DNA of 64,000 bases from Trichormus_B sp936914905 (GTDB taxonomy: Bacteria; Cyanobacteriota; Cyanobacteriia; Cyanobacteriales; Nostocaceae): NCBI RefSeq assembly GCF_039871975.1, contig NZ_JBDPLL010000001.1, one strand, 5' to 3'. A program made the position numbers and the translations under genes. This document shows positions 54,052-63,452 of the stretch, in pieces (position 1 is the stretch's first letter; every line of letters begins with the position of its first letter). The notes under the pieces were generated by a model that searched no databases, was not told the origin of the DNA, and worked only from the letters and a program-made list of their open reading frames with translations.

Positions 54052-56058
54052 TTATCTCGATTTTATATCCGCTATGGCTCCCCTAGTCATAGCCGCAATA
54101 GCTTTATCCGTTGCTTTGGGTAGGTGATAATATTTACCTGCGGCTGTTTTGGCTAATTCCTTCGCAAAGCCAGTAGAGACAAACTTACTCTCTGTATCAA
54201 TTACCAATAGTTGCATACCAGTAGCGCGAATTCTGCCTGCAATATCTAGTAATTCGGCTTTGATATCAGGCTTTTCTCCTGGTTCTTGCGGTTCACCTAA
54301 AGAACGAGCCAAAGGAATATTACCACGACCATCAGTAATTGCTACGATAACAACTTGACCAATATCTCCTCCCATTTTGGCATTTATCCCGACACGCACA
54401 GCTTGAGTTAAACCATGTGCTAAAGGTGAACCCCCACCACATGGTAATCTTTCTAACCGATTCTTGGCTAAAGCAATGGAACGGGTAGGGGGTAATAAAA
54501 CTTCTGCTTGTTCTCCCCGGAAGGGTATTAAAGATACTTGGTCACGGTTTTGATAGGCTTCAGTTAAAAGCTGCATAACTGCACCTTTAGCAGACTGCAT
54601 TCTATTTAAGGCCATTGAACCAGAAGCATCAACCACAAATACTACTAAAGCACCAGCTTTTCTTACCAGTCGCTTAGAACGCATATCTCCTTGTTCGACA
54701 ATCACTTTTTTGTCTGGTTGTGTAGCTCGTCGTGCTTTTTGATACGGGGCTGCGGCTCTTAATGTGGCATCTACGGCAATGCGTTTAACTTTGCCTTTGG
54801 GTATCATCGGCTTAATGTAACGTCCTCGGTCGTCTGAGAAGATAATACTGCGACTACCAGATTTACCCTGACGTTGTGCCATTTGGGTAAAATACAGCAC
54901 ACTTGGGTCAAGAATTACTCCTTCTGGGTCAAAGATAAACTCTTTGGGAATATCAGGTGGTTCTTGCTGTTCCTGTTCTTCTTGTTGTTCTTGCTGTTCT
55001 TCCTGTTCGTCTTCTTGCTGCTCTTCTGAATCGTTTTGACTTTGGGGTGGTGGTGGTTGCTCTGCTGGTGGGGTTTGAATAATTGTTGTTCTGGGAACTA
55101 TGACCAATTCTACAGCACGACGTAAATCTTCAGCGTTGACGGTGTTGCGTCCTTCTAATGCTGCTGCGGCTTTTGCTACGCGCACTGCAAATAATTCTGC
55201 GCGATGTCCTTCTACACCACCACGAATGGCTTCATTGACAAGATAGATAATTTGTTCTTGGGTAATGGTGACTTCTTTTAACCATTCCCGTGCAAGGAGA
55301 ATTTGAGTTTTGAGTGAGTCGATGTCTTCGCTGTATTGTTGCAGAAATTCTTGAGGAGATTTAGAATAGGCGAGCGCTTGTTCAACTACTTGGACTCTTT
55401 GATCTAAACCCAGAACTCCGTCTGCTGAGAGTGTGATCGCAATTCTATCTAATAAATGTTCTCTTAGCCTCCCTTCTTCTGGGTTATAAGTCGCAATAAA
55501 CAACAGCTTACAAGGATGTTGAAAACTTATCCCTTCCCGTTCAATTTGGTTACGTCCGTCAGACAATACCGTTAAAAGCTGATTACTAATTTGGTCATCT
55601 AATAAATTGATTTCATCCACATACAAAACACCCCTGTTAGCAGTGGCCAACAAACCCGGTTGAAAAACCGTATCACCTTGTTTAACCGACTGTTCCACAT
55701 CGACAGAACCTAAAAGTCGATCTTCCGTCACACCAAGAGGTATTTGGACAAAAGGTGCAGGGATAATTTCCGTTTCTATCTCCTGTCTTTCCTTAGCTAA
55801 GAGCTTATCATCCCATTCTTCTGGGTGGTTCGAGTCACAGTTACTAACAGAACCTTTAACAACTTCAATAGGTGGTAATAAAGCGTGAATAGCACGCGCC
55901 ATCACAGATTTAGCCGTACCTCGACGGCCTGTAATTACCACACCCCCCAAACCGGGATCTACCGCTGCTAACAGCAAAGCTATCTTAATTGCCTCTTGAC
56001 CAACCACAGCACTCAGCGGAAAAGCAGTCATTGTCGGGGTGATAGTAGGCGCAGGCAT
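54052..56058 (-). CDS. chlD: magnesium chelatase subunit ChlD
   Basis: D subunit of Mg-protoporphyrin IX chelatase, first step committed to chlorophyll. I place the start at ATG 56058 (MPAPTITPTMTAFPLSAVVG) with AAGGAAA upstream, giving 668 aa; the longer frame to 56160 is not conserved. N-terminal AAA+ domain (VGQEAIKIALLLAAVDPGLG; ITGRRGTAKSVMARAIHALL; LYVDEINLLDDQISNQLL), a Gln/Glu/Pro-rich linker (about 362-400), and a C-terminal von Willebrand A domain with the MIDAS motif VVFVVDASGSMALNRM, SLIPFRGEQAEVLLPPTRS and AITDGRGNIPL. Complete and typical. Confidence 0.96.
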   Translation of the reverse strand: MPAPTITPTMTAFPLSAVVGQEAIKIALLLAAVDPGLGGVVITGRRGTAKSVMARAIHALLPPIEVVKGSVSNCDSNHPEEWDDKLLAKERQEIETEIIPAPFVQIPLGVTEDRLLGSVDVEQSVKQGDTVFQPGLLATANRGVLYVDEINLLDDQISNQLLTVLSDGRNQIEREGISFQHPCKLLFIATYNPEEGRLREHLLDRIAITLSADGVLGLDQRVQVVEQALAYSKSPQEFLQQYSEDIDSLKTQILLAREWLKEVTITQEQIIYLVNEAIRGGVEGHRAELFAVRVAKAAAALEGRNTVNAEDLRRAVELVIVPRTTIIQTPPAEQPPPPQSQNDSEEQQEDEQEEQQEQQEEQEQQEPPDIPKEFIFDPEGVILDPSVLYFTQMAQRQGKSGSRSIIFSDDRGRYIKPMIPKGKVKRIAVDATLRAAAPYQKARRATQPDKKVIVEQGDMRSKRLVRKAGALVVFVVDASGSMALNRMQSAKGAVMQLLTEAYQNRDQVSLIPFRGEQAEVLLPPTRSIALAKNRLERLPCGGGSPLAHGLTQAVRVGINAKMGGDIGQVVIVAITDGRGNIPLARSLGEPQEPGEKPDIKAELLDIAGRIRATGMQLLVIDTESKFVSTGFAKELAKTAAGKYYHLPKATDKAIAAMTRGAIADIKSR

Positions 56059-56149
56059 TGTTTCCTTAATAGTTATTATATTTTTATCATAGCAATTTTC
56101 GGCACTTTTAGAATATATGTAATGGCAATTCCTAAAAGGAGCAAAATGT

Positions 56150-56733
56150 ATGACTACCATTCAGGCTAAACGCTTCACCCTAGAAGAATATCACCAACTT
56201 ACAGAAATAGGCTTTTTCATAAATATGATCACATTCAATTAATCAATGTAGAAATGATAGAAATGGTAGCAAAAGTTAGACCGCATAAAACTTGTTTGAG
56301 AAAATTATTAAAGGAACTTCCACAACTCATAGGGAATAGAGCAACTTTACAATCTCGCTCTCCCATTACGAGACCACCAAAAAGCTAAGCAGAACCAGAT
56401 TTTGCCATAGTTAAAAATTGAGATGATGATTCTTGGTCATCTCAGCCTTAAGGCTCAGGTATCTTGTTAGATATAGAAGTTGTACACTCTTCTATTAAAT
56501 ATGATCAAGAAATAAAGATGCCACTTTATGCAAAAGCGGGAATCTTTAATTATTGGATCTTTAACCTATTAGATAAGTACTTAAAATGCTACAGTGAATT
56601 TTATCAGAATCAACAGGGTGATCCTGGATATGTAATCAAATGAATTGTGTTAACTAATCAGATTATATCTTTATCATACTTTCCTGATTTACAGCTTGAT
56701 TTAAGTAGGTTATTCTCTAATATAACAGATTAG
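56150..56733 (+). pseudogene. Uma2-family (DUF820) protein, broken (3 of 3)
   Basis: Starts at ATG 56150 with AAAGGAG upstream: MTTIQAKRFTLEEYHQLTEI, the standard Uma2 N-terminus. Frame changes occur at about 56215 and later. Readable pieces include DHIQLINVEMIEMVAKVRPH (VEMIE being a variant of the usual GEIIE), RLLKELPQLIGNRATLQSQS-like sequence, IEVVHSSIKYDQEIKMPLYA and GIFNYWIFNLLDKYLKCYSE. Several stops and frameshifts. It is divergent from chlD. Confidence 0.78.
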
Positions 56734-57193
56734 ATACCGAGCTTTACGAAGTTCAAGCAATCAAACATATGGGAAAATAATATCTAACATTAACCAACTG
56801 TAAAACCTGTATACTGTCTCACAAAAGGTTCATAAAAAGCTAAAATAATAAATTATTTCGGTACTTCTAATTTAACTAAATTATCTGCTGTAACAACTTT
56901 ATTTCCATTATGTTGTATCCATTCTTTCCAATAGCTTATTTAAAACAATTTCAAAAATAATGAAAGTTTTGGACATTTTAAAATTTGGTTTTCAAAGAAA
57001 TAAACAAATAAGGTAAAATCATCAGACAAAGTCAGGAATCGTTTTTAAAGTAATTAGACAAAATACCTGCCTGAATTTGTTTTAATCAAACCAGTTGATT
57101 GAATTAACTCGCTTATGATAACCGCATTTTCCAGTTTTTTGATATTTAGAGAAAATCAATTTTTGCCATTAATACAAAAGATAAAAGATCAAA
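56734..57193. other. AT-rich spacer upstream of rnc
   Basis: No gene. Minus strand about 56935-56850 reads SYWKEWIQHNGNKVVTADNL then VKLEVPK and a stop, the tail of an unidentified small protein. The remainder is AT-rich. Confidence 0.4.
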
Positions 57194-57877
57194 ATGCACA
57201 AACTTCTCACCTTCAACAACGAGAAACTCCTGTGTCAAGCACTCACCCATCGTTCCTATGTCAACGAAAACCCAGGAGAAGGAGAACACAACGAACGCTT
57301 AGAATTTCTCGGGGATGCTATTCTAAACTTCATCAGTGGACAATATCTTTATCGTCGTTATCCCCAAAAAGGAGAAGACGAATTAACTCGTCGTCGTTCC
57401 GCCTTAGTAGAAGAAAAACAACTAGCAAAATTTGCAATTGAAGTAGGTTTAGACTTTAGAATGCGATTAGGGAAAGGTGCTATTAGAGATGGAGGTTTTC
57501 AAAACCCTAACTTACTCAGTAGTACCTTTGAAGCAGTAATTGGTGCTTATTATTTAGATAACAACTGTGAAGTTGAAGCAATTCGCACCATTATAGAACC
57601 ACTATTTGATTCCGTATCAGAAGAGATTATAGAACCTCGCTCAAATGTAGATTCAAAAAATCGTTTTCAAGAATGGGTACAAAAAGAAATCGGTGCAAAT
57701 CCTCCAAAGTATGTAACAGAACAAATAGGGGGACCATCTCACGCACCAGAATTTATAGCTAGAGTATTAGTAGATGCTAAAGAATACGGAGAAGCGAAAG
57801 GAAAAAACAAGAAGGAAGCAGAAAAAGCTGCTGCTGAAGATGCAATAGCAAAGTTAAAAAACCAAGGATTGTTTTAA
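57194..57877 (+). CDS. rnc: ribonuclease III
   Basis: Double-strand-specific endoribonuclease for rRNA and mRNA processing; cytosolic homodimer. 227 aa. Signature NERLEFLGDAIL (residues 33-44) with the catalytic Glu and Asp; second acidic site LSSTFEAVIGAYYLDN (about 112-127); linker; dsRNA-binding domain from DSKNRFQEWVQKEIGANPPK to AEKAAAEDAIAKLK. The ATG at 57194 (MHKLLTFNNEKLLCQALTHR) matches the family; an overlapping longer frame in another phase is not coding. Confidence 0.95.
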   Translation: MHKLLTFNNEKLLCQALTHRSYVNENPGEGEHNERLEFLGDAILNFISGQYLYRRYPQKGEDELTRRRSALVEEKQLAKFAIEVGLDFRMRLGKGAIRDGGFQNPNLLSSTFEAVIGAYYLDNNCEVEAIRTIIEPLFDSVSEEIIEPRSNVDSKNRFQEWVQKEIGANPPKYVTEQIGGPSHAPEFIARVLVDAKEYGEAKGKNKKEAEKAAAEDAIAKLKNQGLF

Positions 57878-58369
57878 GACAACTAACGGCACACTCACAA
57901 CCATGATTTAGAGTGTATCAGATGAAATAATGTGGTAGTCATTTTAAAAAAATTGGAATTTTTCAATTATGGTTAATTGCTAACAGTTTAAGCGCGGTAT
58001 AACGTACTTTCAACGGCTTGTTAGGTTATTAAAATTATCAAGATTGTTAACAAATTATAGTTAATGATAAGCTCATCGAAATTCAGCATTTACAAGATTT
58101 GCGGATATACAACATAGGGATATGCTATTATTCTGTTCGTCCTGATTATAATTGTCCTTTATATCCCCTACAGTTTCACAGGTACAATCCTAGCGTTAGA
58201 TGTAACCTACAAATTAGTCAGCATTGTGCATTTTCACCAGGTAAACAGTTTGAATACTGAAATTTATGGGAAAAACTGGAAAAAGCAACTATTAAGCTGC
58301 ATTCTACAACCACAATCTCAATATTTTTAAACTTGACTTTACCTCAAGCTAATGGAATAGTATTATTAT
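57878..58369. other. gene-free stretch after rnc
   Basis: No gene recognised. Around 58130-58370 there are short open traces on the plus strand, but none match a family I know. Confidence 0.4.
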
Positions 58370-58410
58370 CTATAGGAATCCGATTTGATTACTGATTCGG
58401 ATTCCTATAG
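58370..58410. repeat. perfect 14-bp inverted repeat
   Basis: CTATAGGAATCCGA (58370-58383), 13-nt loop, TCGGATTCCTATAG (58397-58410). An ATATAGGAATCC core also occurs near 11402, so this may be a small dispersed palindrome. Confidence 0.8.
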
Positions 58411-58424
58411 TGGGTAGCCTAATT

Positions 58425-58545
58425 CAAATTCAGCTTTCATGAATTTGAAGCGGAGGAACCAATGTTTGGGGCTAATCTTAATTGAGAGACACCTTCCAGT
58501 CTTAGCCCGTCAGCTAACTCCGTCGGCAATGGAAGGAACCTCCAA
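58425..58545 (+). promoter_or_regulatory. c-di-AMP riboswitch (ydaO/yuaA class)
   Basis: Plus-strand RNA with the conserved core of this class: GCGGAGGAACCAA, then TTTGGGGCTAATCTT, ACCTTCCAGTCTTAGCCCGT, CAGCTAACTCCGTCGGC and ATGGAAGGAACC. GCGGAG pairs with CTCCGT and CCTTCCA with TGGAAGG, as in the family's pseudo-symmetric fold. It lies about 120 nt upstream of a universal stress protein gene in the same orientation. A 13-bp near-loopless palindrome at 58588-58614 (CAATTTTAGATTA arm) between the aptamer and the gene may be part of the expression platform; it has no T-run, so control may not be by a classic terminator. Confidence 0.85.
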
Positions 58546-58587
58546 AACCTTGGCTGTAATACCAGTTCTTGTTGGGGTTTCCTTAAT

Positions 58588-58614
58588 CAATTTTAGATTA
58601 TTAATCTAAAATTG
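58588..58614 (+). promoter_or_regulatory. 13-bp hairpin between riboswitch and USP gene
   Basis: CAATTTTAGATTA, one base, TAATCTAAAATTG. Located 51 nt upstream of the GTG start; a candidate expression-platform element of the riboswitch. Confidence 0.5.
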
Positions 58615-58665
58615 TGATCCCTGCTTCTCATTAATGATTCGTTTCAAGGGAGAGAAGTTAAAGCT

Positions 58666-59301
58666 GTGAGAATTAAGCCATTCTTAGCAAGATTACAAAG
58701 TGCCATTGCTCGCTATGACCTAATGGAGCAAATGATACTAATACCTGATCCTCAAAAATGCTTTAGTGAAAAAGATTTCCAAGCAAAGTCCATAAATTTA
58801 GTTGTTGGCTATAATGCTTCACCTAATAGTCATACAGCCTTAGATATTGCTTTTTGTATTGCTCATCAAACCAATTTAGCTACGAATATTCAAGTTGATG
58901 TCCAGGCTGTATATGTATTAGAACAACAACCAAGTAGTTATTCTGATAATAACTTAAGTATGTCCCAAAAGCAGCTCGTCGTAGAGTATCCGACTTGTGA
59001 TGTACCCCAATCAAGAACACTGGTGTTAACTCAATCAAAACCCCAGTTAATGACCACTTCAATACCAGATCAAGCAGATAAAATTCTTTGGCAGGCCAAA
59101 AATTTAGCCCAAGAATGGCAGAGTTATTTTAAATCTCATCTGCGGTTTGGTAACTTAGGTACTGAGTTGAAAAAAGTCGTGGAATTAGAAGCTGCTGATG
59201 TTCTGGTTTTAGGTTGTCAATCTAGCCATCATCCTTTGATTGATAGTTTAGCTAGTGATTTTCCTTGTGCTGTCTTGGGTATACCCAGTTGTCTTGATTA
59301 A
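58666..59301 (+). CDS. universal stress protein (UspA family), riboswitch-linked
   Basis: 211 aa. After a 45-residue N-terminal helical extension comes a UspA fold: INLVVGYNASPNSHTALDIA (strand 1 and first helix), VDVQAVYVLEQ, a polar insert (about 88-130), then a helix QAKNLAQEWQSYFKSHLRF and ELKKVVELEAADVLVLGCQS with the SHHPLIDSLASDFPCAVLGI end. The typical ATP-binding G-2x-G-9x-G(S/T) is not clear (GCQSSHHPLIDS), so nucleotide binding is uncertain. The GTG start is supported by AGGGAGAG 15 nt upstream. It is preceded by a c-di-AMP riboswitch, suggesting a role in potassium or osmotic homeostasis. Confidence 0.88.
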   Translation: MRIKPFLARLQSAIARYDLMEQMILIPDPQKCFSEKDFQAKSINLVVGYNASPNSHTALDIAFCIAHQTNLATNIQVDVQAVYVLEQQPSSYSDNNLSMSQKQLVVEYPTCDVPQSRTLVLTQSKPQLMTTSIPDQADKILWQAKNLAQEWQSYFKSHLRFGNLGTELKKVVELEAADVLVLGCQSSHHPLIDSLASDFPCAVLGIPSCLD

Positions 59302-59808
59302 TCACGAAATAATTGCAGACATAGACTTTTAATGCCAATACATAAATAATAATACTTGTCGGTTAAGGGGGAAAGAGAATACAAAACCTTTACCCTTTAA
59401 CCATTCTCTAAACCAACTGACAAGTTTCAGATTCGCAAAGTGATCCGTATTGCTTTCTAACTAACCCACATTACGAACTTAAATAAGTAGCATAAATAAA
59501 CTACCTTTACAGGCAATTCAGAACTATGGTTTTTAAAAATCCAGTAGCCATGATAATATAAATTATGCATGTCAAAGTTCCAGCTTTCTTATTATGTAAA
59601 AAAAGCTAGTTAGACAACAATGTTTAATTTGAATTTTTCAATCACTTATAAAAATACAAGACTATGCAATAGTGACTTAGAGATTTGAAAAGTAAGAAAA
59701 TAAATAATACTTTTGACAAGCTGTAGGTAGGAATTGAAAAATTCGACAAGGTTCCTCTGTCAAGTTCAGAATCCTATGAACTCCTTGTGTAATCAGAAAA
59801 TGAATCCC
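59302..59808. other. gene-free stretch
   Basis: AT-rich, no gene, no RNA recognised. It separates the USP gene from the IS1634 relic. Confidence 0.4.
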
Positions 59809-61372
59809 TTAAAAACATACGCCAGTTGCCTCAAGTCCGGTAACCCGCCCAAGGCACAGGCTCTGAAATATCCAAGGTAAAGTAGGGGATTCTGTAGGTT
59901 TATTCAGTTGATTTTTAACTGTAGCTTTTTGTATCTTTAACGAGATTCTTAATTGTCTTTGTCCCAGATTATAGAGCAAAAGATACAGTGCCATTAACAT
60001 CATCATCGTCTCTACTCTGTCTCTACTCTTCTTTCTGGATTTTTTACAAAAAGACCATCGGCGAAAAACTACGAGTCTTTGATAAATCTAAATACTGTTT
60101 CTGTTGATTGCTATTCTTTATATATTCTCAATATTTCTATGGTTTCTAATTCGGTTGTCTCTAAGATATTCGTTGCTAAAATAAATCGACCACAAGAGTT
60201 ATGATATTGGGTGGTTAAGTCCTGATTTTCTATTAGAATACCTCTTACTTGATAAAGTATTGCTTGTCCTTTATTTAACCTCTCGGTAATTTCTAAGTCC
60301 GATATTTTACGATATTTTAATTTTGCTGCCAGTTCTTTAACTTTTAATTCCGCTAACGATCTCTGTTCAAATTCTTCTTTGACTAATCTACCTACTTGTT
60401 TACTGATTCTCAGAAACTCCTCTTGAATGCTTTGGGTTAATTTCTTTAAGTCTGCTTTTTTTCTGTCTGCACTTTCTACTAATAGCCATCTTTGCTCTAT
60501 TCCCCCATAAGATACTTTTTCTTCTTGATAGCTATATCCTTTGATCTCACCTGGTTTCAGTTCTGTACTGGTAAATGCTTTGACCAAGTAAGTTTTTGGC
60601 ATTTTTAATGGATAAAGGTACTCGACTTATCCATTTCATGTTCGACATTAATTTTAAATTAGTTTCGCTATATAATGCACTATCAGCCACCATTATACTT
60701 TCAAAATCTATTTGTTTGTCATACTCCACCAAGATTTGAGCAAATACTGGTTGATCTGATTCATTTCCTGATGCTCCTCTAAAAAATAAGGGTATATCTC
60801 TGTCACTACTTACCAGTAAATCTAACATACATTGTTTTAAGCCTGGACGATAGTCACAAGAATATCCTTGTGTAATATTAATCAGATTTTCTTGGTTTAT
60901 TCCTAATTCTTGTCCTAAATTATTTAGAGAATTATTATACTCTCTATACAAATGCAATGAGGTCGAATCCAAATGGGGATATCTGGTTGCTACTCCATAT
61001 TTGTTTAGTACTTATAAGGCAATTATTAGGAATAATTTAGTTAATCCATATTTGGAATTTAGTTAATCCATATTTGGATAGCTTATCCATTAGTCTGCCT
61101 ATTTTACCATCATTTAAATCTTCGACTTCAATTCCCACTCCTAATAAATGTTCTATGGCTTTTTCCTCAAAGAATTGAGTAAATAAGTATAATGGTCTCC
61201 ATACAAAACCTAGTCTATTCAGAATGATTGCCTTGACTATTTCTCCTGTATTCACTTTCTCTCTACTATCTATTAAGGATATCTTATTGATTTCCTCTAC
61301 GATTCCTATCTCATCTATTATTCCTAAGTACTCCAACTTCTTACTCTCAAACTCTTCTTTTTGGTAATTCAT
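59809..61372 (-). pseudogene. IS1634-family transposase, broken
   Basis: Minus-strand frames in order: NYQKEEFESKKLEYLGIIDE to LTKFQIWIN (61372-61037), DSTSLHLYREYNNSLNNLGQ with SVLVSSDRDIPLFFRGAS-like catalytic sequence (60972-60547), ESADRKKADLKKLTQSIQEE (60602-60111), and a C-terminus MMMLMALYLLLYNLGQRQLR (60006-59809). An exact 22-bp tandem duplication (61034-61077) accounts for the first frameshift; others follow. The element's ends were not identified. Confidence 0.8.
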
Positions 61373-61652
61373 ATTTTTGGGTATTTTTATTTAATTCAGG
61401 CTCATTTACATTCATATTCTCATCTTTTATTCTGAATTTATTATCAATACTTACCAGTTCCAAGTTATTGGCAATTTTTGTTGTATTGTCTATTTTTTAC
61501 ATAGGTATGTGTTTAATACGTAGATCTTCGTAATTCTTTTACACTTGTATATGTACTATAAAATGAAGTACGGAATCTGGGATAGAAGTCGCCTATAGTT
61601 CAGATGACTTTTTCGCTACTATGCAATCAATAATATTCTTAGGGAAGATAGT
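61373..61652. other. gene-free stretch
   Basis: AT-rich flank of the IS1634 relic. No gene, and no recognisable inverted terminal repeat. Confidence 0.35.
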
Positions 61653-62974
61653 ATGGAAAATTAGCAAGCTGTCCTAAGTATCATCATATTTATCCCTGTT
61701 ATTATTGTCATCATGACAGAATGGGTTAATCTAACTGTTGCTGCTTTACTAGGGGCATTAATATTGGTTTTTACTAAAATTATGACCTTACCAAAAGCTG
61801 TTGATTACATTGCCAAAATTCATGGTACATTAGGTTTATTTTTTGGAGTAATAGTTTTAGTTAGGGCATTTGAACCTACTAATATCTTTAGTTATATCGC
61901 GACACAAATAGTCATTCTTGCTGAAGGTAGTGGCAAAAGATCACTACTAGGTAGCGTGGTATTAGTTACCCCAAGTTGTGCTGTTTTACCTAACGCAACT
62001 ACGGTAATGTTATTAACACTGTTAATTCCAGCAATGGCACAAGACATAGCAGTTAATTTTATACCTTTATTAATTTTGATAGTTCTTGTTGCTAATAGCG
62101 CAGGATTATTAACTTTAGTAGGAGACTCTGCCACTTTTATTGTTGGTGATGCTGTAAATATTAGCTTTATAGATTATTTAGAGAAATTGAGTTTGGGGGG
62201 AGTATTTACTATTTTTATTTAATAAAATTTGTAATACAAATCTAGATAATCTCGCAGAGTTACCCCACCCACAAATTAATCATGCACGAGTTTTAATGAT
62301 GGGTGGGGTTATAGTAACTGTGGTATTGATATTTTTCGTAATTGGCGAATCTTTACCAAGTCCTATTTCCCCTGCATCTGTAGCTTTATTAGGTGCAAGT
62401 TTAGCTTTATTACTAGTGCACCAAAGTAGAATTGATTCAGTTAATAATCTTTTGAAAGATGTAGATTGGAGTACATTAATATTCTTTATGAGTATTTTTG
62501 TATTGATTGGCAGATTAGATAAAACAGGAGTTATTATATTAAAGGCCTATCAGGCTTTTTAGGAGTTTTTTTTAGGTAAAAATATTCTGCTGGGTTCTAT
62601 ACTGTTGTTATTTGTGGTGGGGATATTATCCAGTGTTGTTCCCAATATTCCGTTAGTTGTCGCAATGGTTCTTTTGTTGAAAAAATATATTGTCAATGTG
62701 GGATTAGCACCAGCAGAAGTTTTAGCACCAGATTGCCAAGGACAGTTTCCTCCAGAAGTTTTACCTTTGTTTTATTTATGCAATGATGTTTGGCGCAACT
62801 TTGGGAGGAAATGGTACTTTAGTGGGAGCATCTTCTAATATTGTCGCTCCTGGTATTGCTGAACAGCATGGGAAACGCATTTCTTTTCAAACTTTTCTCC
62901 ATTATGGAATTCCCGTTACTGTATTACAACTTGTTACTGCGGCTTTACATGTTTTGATTCAGTTTGTTCTATGA
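61653..62974 (+). pseudogene. ArsB/NhaD/SLC13-type anion permease, broken
   Basis: Plus-strand frames in order: MTEWVNLTVAALLGALILVF to ILIVLVANSAGLLTLVGDSA and TFIVGDAVNISFIDYLEK (61713-62222); a second piece GGVIVTVVLIFFVIGESLPS, STLIFFMSIFVLIGRLDKTG (62296-62562); a third SSVVPNIPLVVAMVLLLKKY (62605-62838); and, in another frame, GATLGGNGTLVGASSNIVAP (62783-62974). The NATTVMLLTLL and GGNGTLVGASSNIV blocks are typical of the ion-transporter (IT) superfamily. Two stops and a frameshift split it. Confidence 0.8.
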
Positions 62975-63248
62975 GTGTCGAAATTGCAACTTAATAGTTT
63001 AAGTAGATAACCAAAGTTGCTAGTTAAGAACTATAGCAGATTGCAGATCAATGAGGTACAGAATCTAAATTGAAACCTAGACCGCAAGAAAATTTTACTC
63101 CTGACTCCTAACTCTCTAATTTATCCTCAGAATTCCCTTTATTTAGTCTTGATTGAAGAACTAGTAACTTACGTAAATAGAGATAATTACAACAGAATTC
63201 AAGAGTTATAAATTCTGCTGTAATTGCATTCTGACTTCCGTGTTTTAT
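62975..63248. other. spacer with imperfect hairpin
   Basis: Contains a 15-bp hairpin with one mismatch (63185-63199 with 63211-63225) 24 bp downstream of the hli-type gene; it may end that minus-strand transcript although there is no T-run. Confidence 0.45.
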
Positions 63249-63452
63249 CTAATATCTCATAATGTGCAGGACATCACGGAGAACGCTATAGCCTGCTAAA
63301 TCCCACAGCAGGTAGGCTAAAAATCCAATCATTGCCAAGCGTCCATTCCATAATTCAGCTTGGGGATTCCAACCAAAGATAAAGGCGTTACGATCTACTC
63401 CATTATAGGCTTTAGCAACTGGTGGTACATCAGTAGAAGAACGAGTTTCCAT
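63249..63452 (-). CDS. high-light-inducible (Hlip/SCP) protein
   Basis: 67-residue single-helix thylakoid protein with the chlorophyll-binding motif ELWNGRLAMIGFLAYLLWDL (ExxNxRxAMxGF, about residues 33-44) and a C-terminal GYSVLRDVLHIMRY. An N-terminal polar tail of about 30 residues (METRSSTDVPPVAKAYNGVD). Hlips bind chlorophyll/carotenoid and protect photosystem assembly under excess light. ATG at 63452; an AGGCAAAAG stretch lies upstream. Complete. Confidence 0.93.
   Translation of the reverse strand: METRSSTDVPPVAKAYNGVDRNAFIFGWNPQAELWNGRLAMIGFLAYLLWDLAGYSVLRDVLHIMRY

Noticed and set aside
57115..57441. 108-codon frame overlapping rnc
   Set aside because: It is the out-of-phase shadow of the RNase III coding region, with an Arg/Ser-rich biased composition and no family match.
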